NCBI RefSeq assembly: GCF_009296315.1
Contig: NZ_WHLY01000002.1
Span: forward strand, 2,294,001-2,358,000
Reading direction: 5' to 3'
Source: Salmonirosea aquatica
Lineage (GTDB): Bacteria; Bacteroidota; Bacteroidia; Cytophagales; Spirosomataceae
Length of the DNA: 64,000 bases
The notes beneath the pieces were generated by a model. It saw nothing but the letters and a program-made list of their open reading frames with translations, was not told where the DNA came from and ran no database searches. How positions within the stretch are numbered: position 1 is the first letter of the stretch; each line of letters opens with the position of its first letter. Below, piece after piece: positions 62,284 through 64,000 of the stretch. The translations under genes and the position numbers were made by a program.

Positions 62284-63102
62284 ATGACAACGCATAAGGA
62301 AGAGTTCAATAAAAACGGCTACGTGTTGCTGCGTAACTTTCTGGACCAGGAAACCGTAGCGGAAATTTATCGCGAGGCGCGGGAGATTTTTGCCACCCAA
62401 ATCAAACGGGTTGCGGGGCAACCGGTCGATATCGAGGATCGGGATGCCTTTGAGGCGGCCATGTTTGATTTCTTTGAAAAAGATTTCGACGCTTTCGTCA
62501 ATACGGGTAAGACCGTTCAGCATTCATTTTCGCTTCATCGCCTGGCGGTAAGCAAGCAAATTGAAGCTATTTTAAAAGAAATCGGCATCGAAAAACCCGT
62601 GATTGGGGCGCGTCCTGCCATGCAGTTCAATAGCCGGTTCCTGTCCAAAGACGGCAGCAAGCACTGGAAGCTCGATGCTCACCAGGATTGGCGTACTGGA
62701 CAAGGCTCGCTGGACAGTACCGTGATCTGGTTTCCGATGGTGGAAGCTGGCGCCGAAATCGGCGCGTTGCAGGTGATTCCGGGCAGTCACAAATCGGGGC
62801 TGTTGGAAGCCAATACTTCCGGCTATCAGGGCGGCATAACGGCCACCTTGAAAGAAGAGGATTTTGTGCAGACAGAATTCCGGGCAGGTGATGTTCTTAT
62901 TTTCTCCGCTTTTTTGGTACACCAGTCGGGCAATAATGTTACCCGTAACATCCGCTGGTCGGTGCAGTTGCGCTACAACAATCTGGCCGAGCCTACTTTT
63001 ATTGAACGGGGATACCCCATGGCTTATATTTACAAGCCGGAACCCGATTTGGTGACACCAAATTTTCCTACCCCTCAGCAATTGAAGGATTTGTACAGAT
63101 AG
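62284..63102 (+). CDS. Phytanoyl-CoA dioxygenase (PhyH) family protein
   Basis: This is a 2-oxoglutarate/Fe(II)-dependent oxygenase of the PhyH superfamily (272 aa). The iron triad is visible as H133-x-D135 in LDAHQDWRTG and H213 in AFLVHQSGNNVT, with a nearby arginine (R221 or R224) for 2-oxoglutarate. Family members hydroxylate lipids, sugars, mitomycin-type metabolites and others. It lies between a glycosidase-like and a glycosyltransferase gene, so hydroxylation of a sugar or lipid carrier is plausible but unproven. Confidence 0.88.
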   Translation: MTTHKEEFNKNGYVLLRNFLDQETVAEIYREAREIFATQIKRVAGQPVDIEDRDAFEAAMFDFFEKDFDAFVNTGKTVQHSFSLHRLAVSKQIEAILKEIGIEKPVIGARPAMQFNSRFLSKDGSKHWKLDAHQDWRTGQGSLDSTVIWFPMVEAGAEIGALQVIPGSHKSGLLEANTSGYQGGITATLKEEDFVQTEFRAGDVLIFSAFLVHQSGNNVTRNIRWSVQLRYNNLAEPTFIERGYPMAYIYKPEPDLVTPNFPTPQQLKDLYR

Positions 63103-63178
63103 GAGTTATGAGCTATGACGGGGTTGCACGGGCAAATACCACTAAGGAGCACGCCGTCTTTCATTCACTCATTCAGCC

Positions 63179-64000
63179 ATGACCAAAGTCAGCGTAACGA
63201 TACTTACATATAATCAGGTAGCTTTTATTGGGCAAGCCATCGAAAGCGCACTCAATCAGATTACGGATTTTCCGTACGAGATTCTAGTGGGTGACGACTA
63301 TTCTACGGATGGTACCCGGGATGTGATCCTAGATTACCAGAAACGCTACCCTGACAAGGTAAAGCCCGTTTTGCACAAGACTAATCTTGGCCAAAACGGG
63401 CTTTTCAATACCATCGAAACCCTCAAGCTGGCAAAGGGAAAGTACATTGCTCCGCTGGATGGCGACGACTATTGGACAAGCCCGCACAAGTTGCAAAAAC
63501 AGGTGGATTTTATGGAAAGCCATCCTGATTTCTCGGCCTGTTTTCATAATGCCCTCATTACCTATGAGGACGGCTCGCCCGCGCGGGAAGTCAACGCCCC
63601 TGATCAGAAGCAGGTCATTGGGATGGACGATCTCATTGGCGAAGACGAAATATGGTTCATGGCTACCTCGGCGGTGATGTTTAAGCATGGCCTGATTCAC
63701 TATCCCGAATGGTTTTTGAAATCGACGAGCGGCGATATACCCCGCTACGTGATTCTGGCTAAGAACGGCCCTATCGGTTATATTCCTGACACTATGTCGG
63801 TTTATCGAAAAAACCACGCGGGAGCAAGCTTTAAAGACCACTATCGCGACGCTCGTTTTCTCAGCAACCGCATTATGATGTACGAGGGAATCAATGCCGA
63901 AACCAGGCACCAATACAACTCATTGCTTCGCAAGAATATAGCCCGCTACCACCGCATGATGCTCGACGCCCGGCAATATGGCAGAAGCTATTTTCGGCGC
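63179..64000 (+). CDS. Glycosyltransferase family 2 (partial, runs off right edge)
   Basis: The visible 274 residues start MTKVSVTILTYNQVAFIGQA and include ILVGDDYSTDGTRDVI near 37 and the DxD-containing APLDGDDYWTSPHKLQKQV near 91-109, the GT-A fold of GT2 enzymes using nucleotide sugars. A later DIPRYVILAKNGPIGYIPDTMS region fits GT2 acceptor-side motifs. The frame is open to the window edge. It suggests that a polysaccharide biosynthesis locus continues to the right. Confidence 0.9.
   Translation, partial: MTKVSVTILTYNQVAFIGQAIESALNQITDFPYEILVGDDYSTDGTRDVILDYQKRYPDKVKPVLHKTNLGQNGLFNTIETLKLAKGKYIAPLDGDDYWTSPHKLQKQVDFMESHPDFSACFHNALITYEDGSPAREVNAPDQKQVIGMDDLIGEDEIWFMATSAVMFKHGLIHYPEWFLKSTSGDIPRYVILAKNGPIGYIPDTMSVYRKNHAGASFKDHYRDARFLSNRIMMYEGINAETRHQYNSLLRKNIARYHRMMLDARQYGRSYFRR

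Noticed and set aside
1-64000. CRISPR arrays, insertion sequences, integrases or prophage genes
   Set aside because: I saw no regularly spaced direct repeats, transposase motifs or phage structural genes anywhere in the window.

Overview
The window comes from a bacterium of the phylum Bacteroidota, most likely order Cytophagales (a Spirosomaceae-like genome of roughly 50% GC; the genus is a guess). The evidence is: an alternative complex III operon (actA, actB), a secreted protein with a type IX secretion (T9SS) sorting domain, Bacteroidota-specific small families (DUF4293, DUF4295, DUF3078), bshC of bacillithiol synthesis, the gene order rplM-rpsI-rpsB-tsf, and promoters of the Bacteroidota type (TTTG, about 19 bp, TAnnTTTG).

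Layout. 1-3849 (minus): actB, cut by the left edge, and actA. 4180-7454 (minus): tRNA-Cys, rpsA, an HNH nuclease and smpB. 7514-14822 (plus): secreted and cell-surface proteins (NTF2-like, PQQ-type sugar dehydrogenase with cytochrome c, small outer-membrane-like protein, large T9SS-sorted hydrolase-like protein). 14849-16774: an acyl-CoA dehydrogenase behind a promoter flanked by two matching palindromes. 17051-20293: bshC, 5-formyl-THF cyclo-ligase, asd. 20415-23759: an isolated nuoD, a FucP-type transporter and a cytochrome c lipoprotein. 24028-29502: rpmG, DUF4295, ftsY, an accessory insert (Uma2 protein and two paralogous membrane proteins), rimO, DUF4293. 29510-39966: kdsD, recQ, purD, ricT-like, anmK, lhgO and an M61 peptidase. 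40154-43052: rplM-rpsI-rpsB-tsf. 43177-46148: ECF sigma factor, a 60-residue ORF, MscS-like channel, DUF3078, MscL. 46295-55083: the distal half of the division/cell wall cluster, murD-ftsW-murG-murC-ftsQ-ftsA-ftsZ. 55148-64000: AlkD-like protein, accD, then radical SAM, GH3-type, flavin reductase, methyltransferase, beta-propeller glycosidase-like, PhyH dioxygenase and glycosyltransferase 2 genes, which look like the edge of a glycan or small-molecule locus.

Most of the window is conserved housekeeping DNA. Two signals cut across genes. First, the palindrome GGTACC occurs about 110 times by eye against about 16 expected; it is found in all three codon phases and is nearly absent from the ribosomal protein genes. 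Second, four genes (sugar dehydrogenase, a membrane protein, kdsD, accD) are each broken by one single-base indel, and all four indels lie within a few bases of a GGTAC motif, three of them touching GGTACC. Because accD should be essential, these look like sequence errors, perhaps linked to a modified motif. The best regulatory candidate is the pair of 18-bp palindromes around the acyl-CoA dehydrogenase promoter. I did not find a clear-cut new defence or mobile system.
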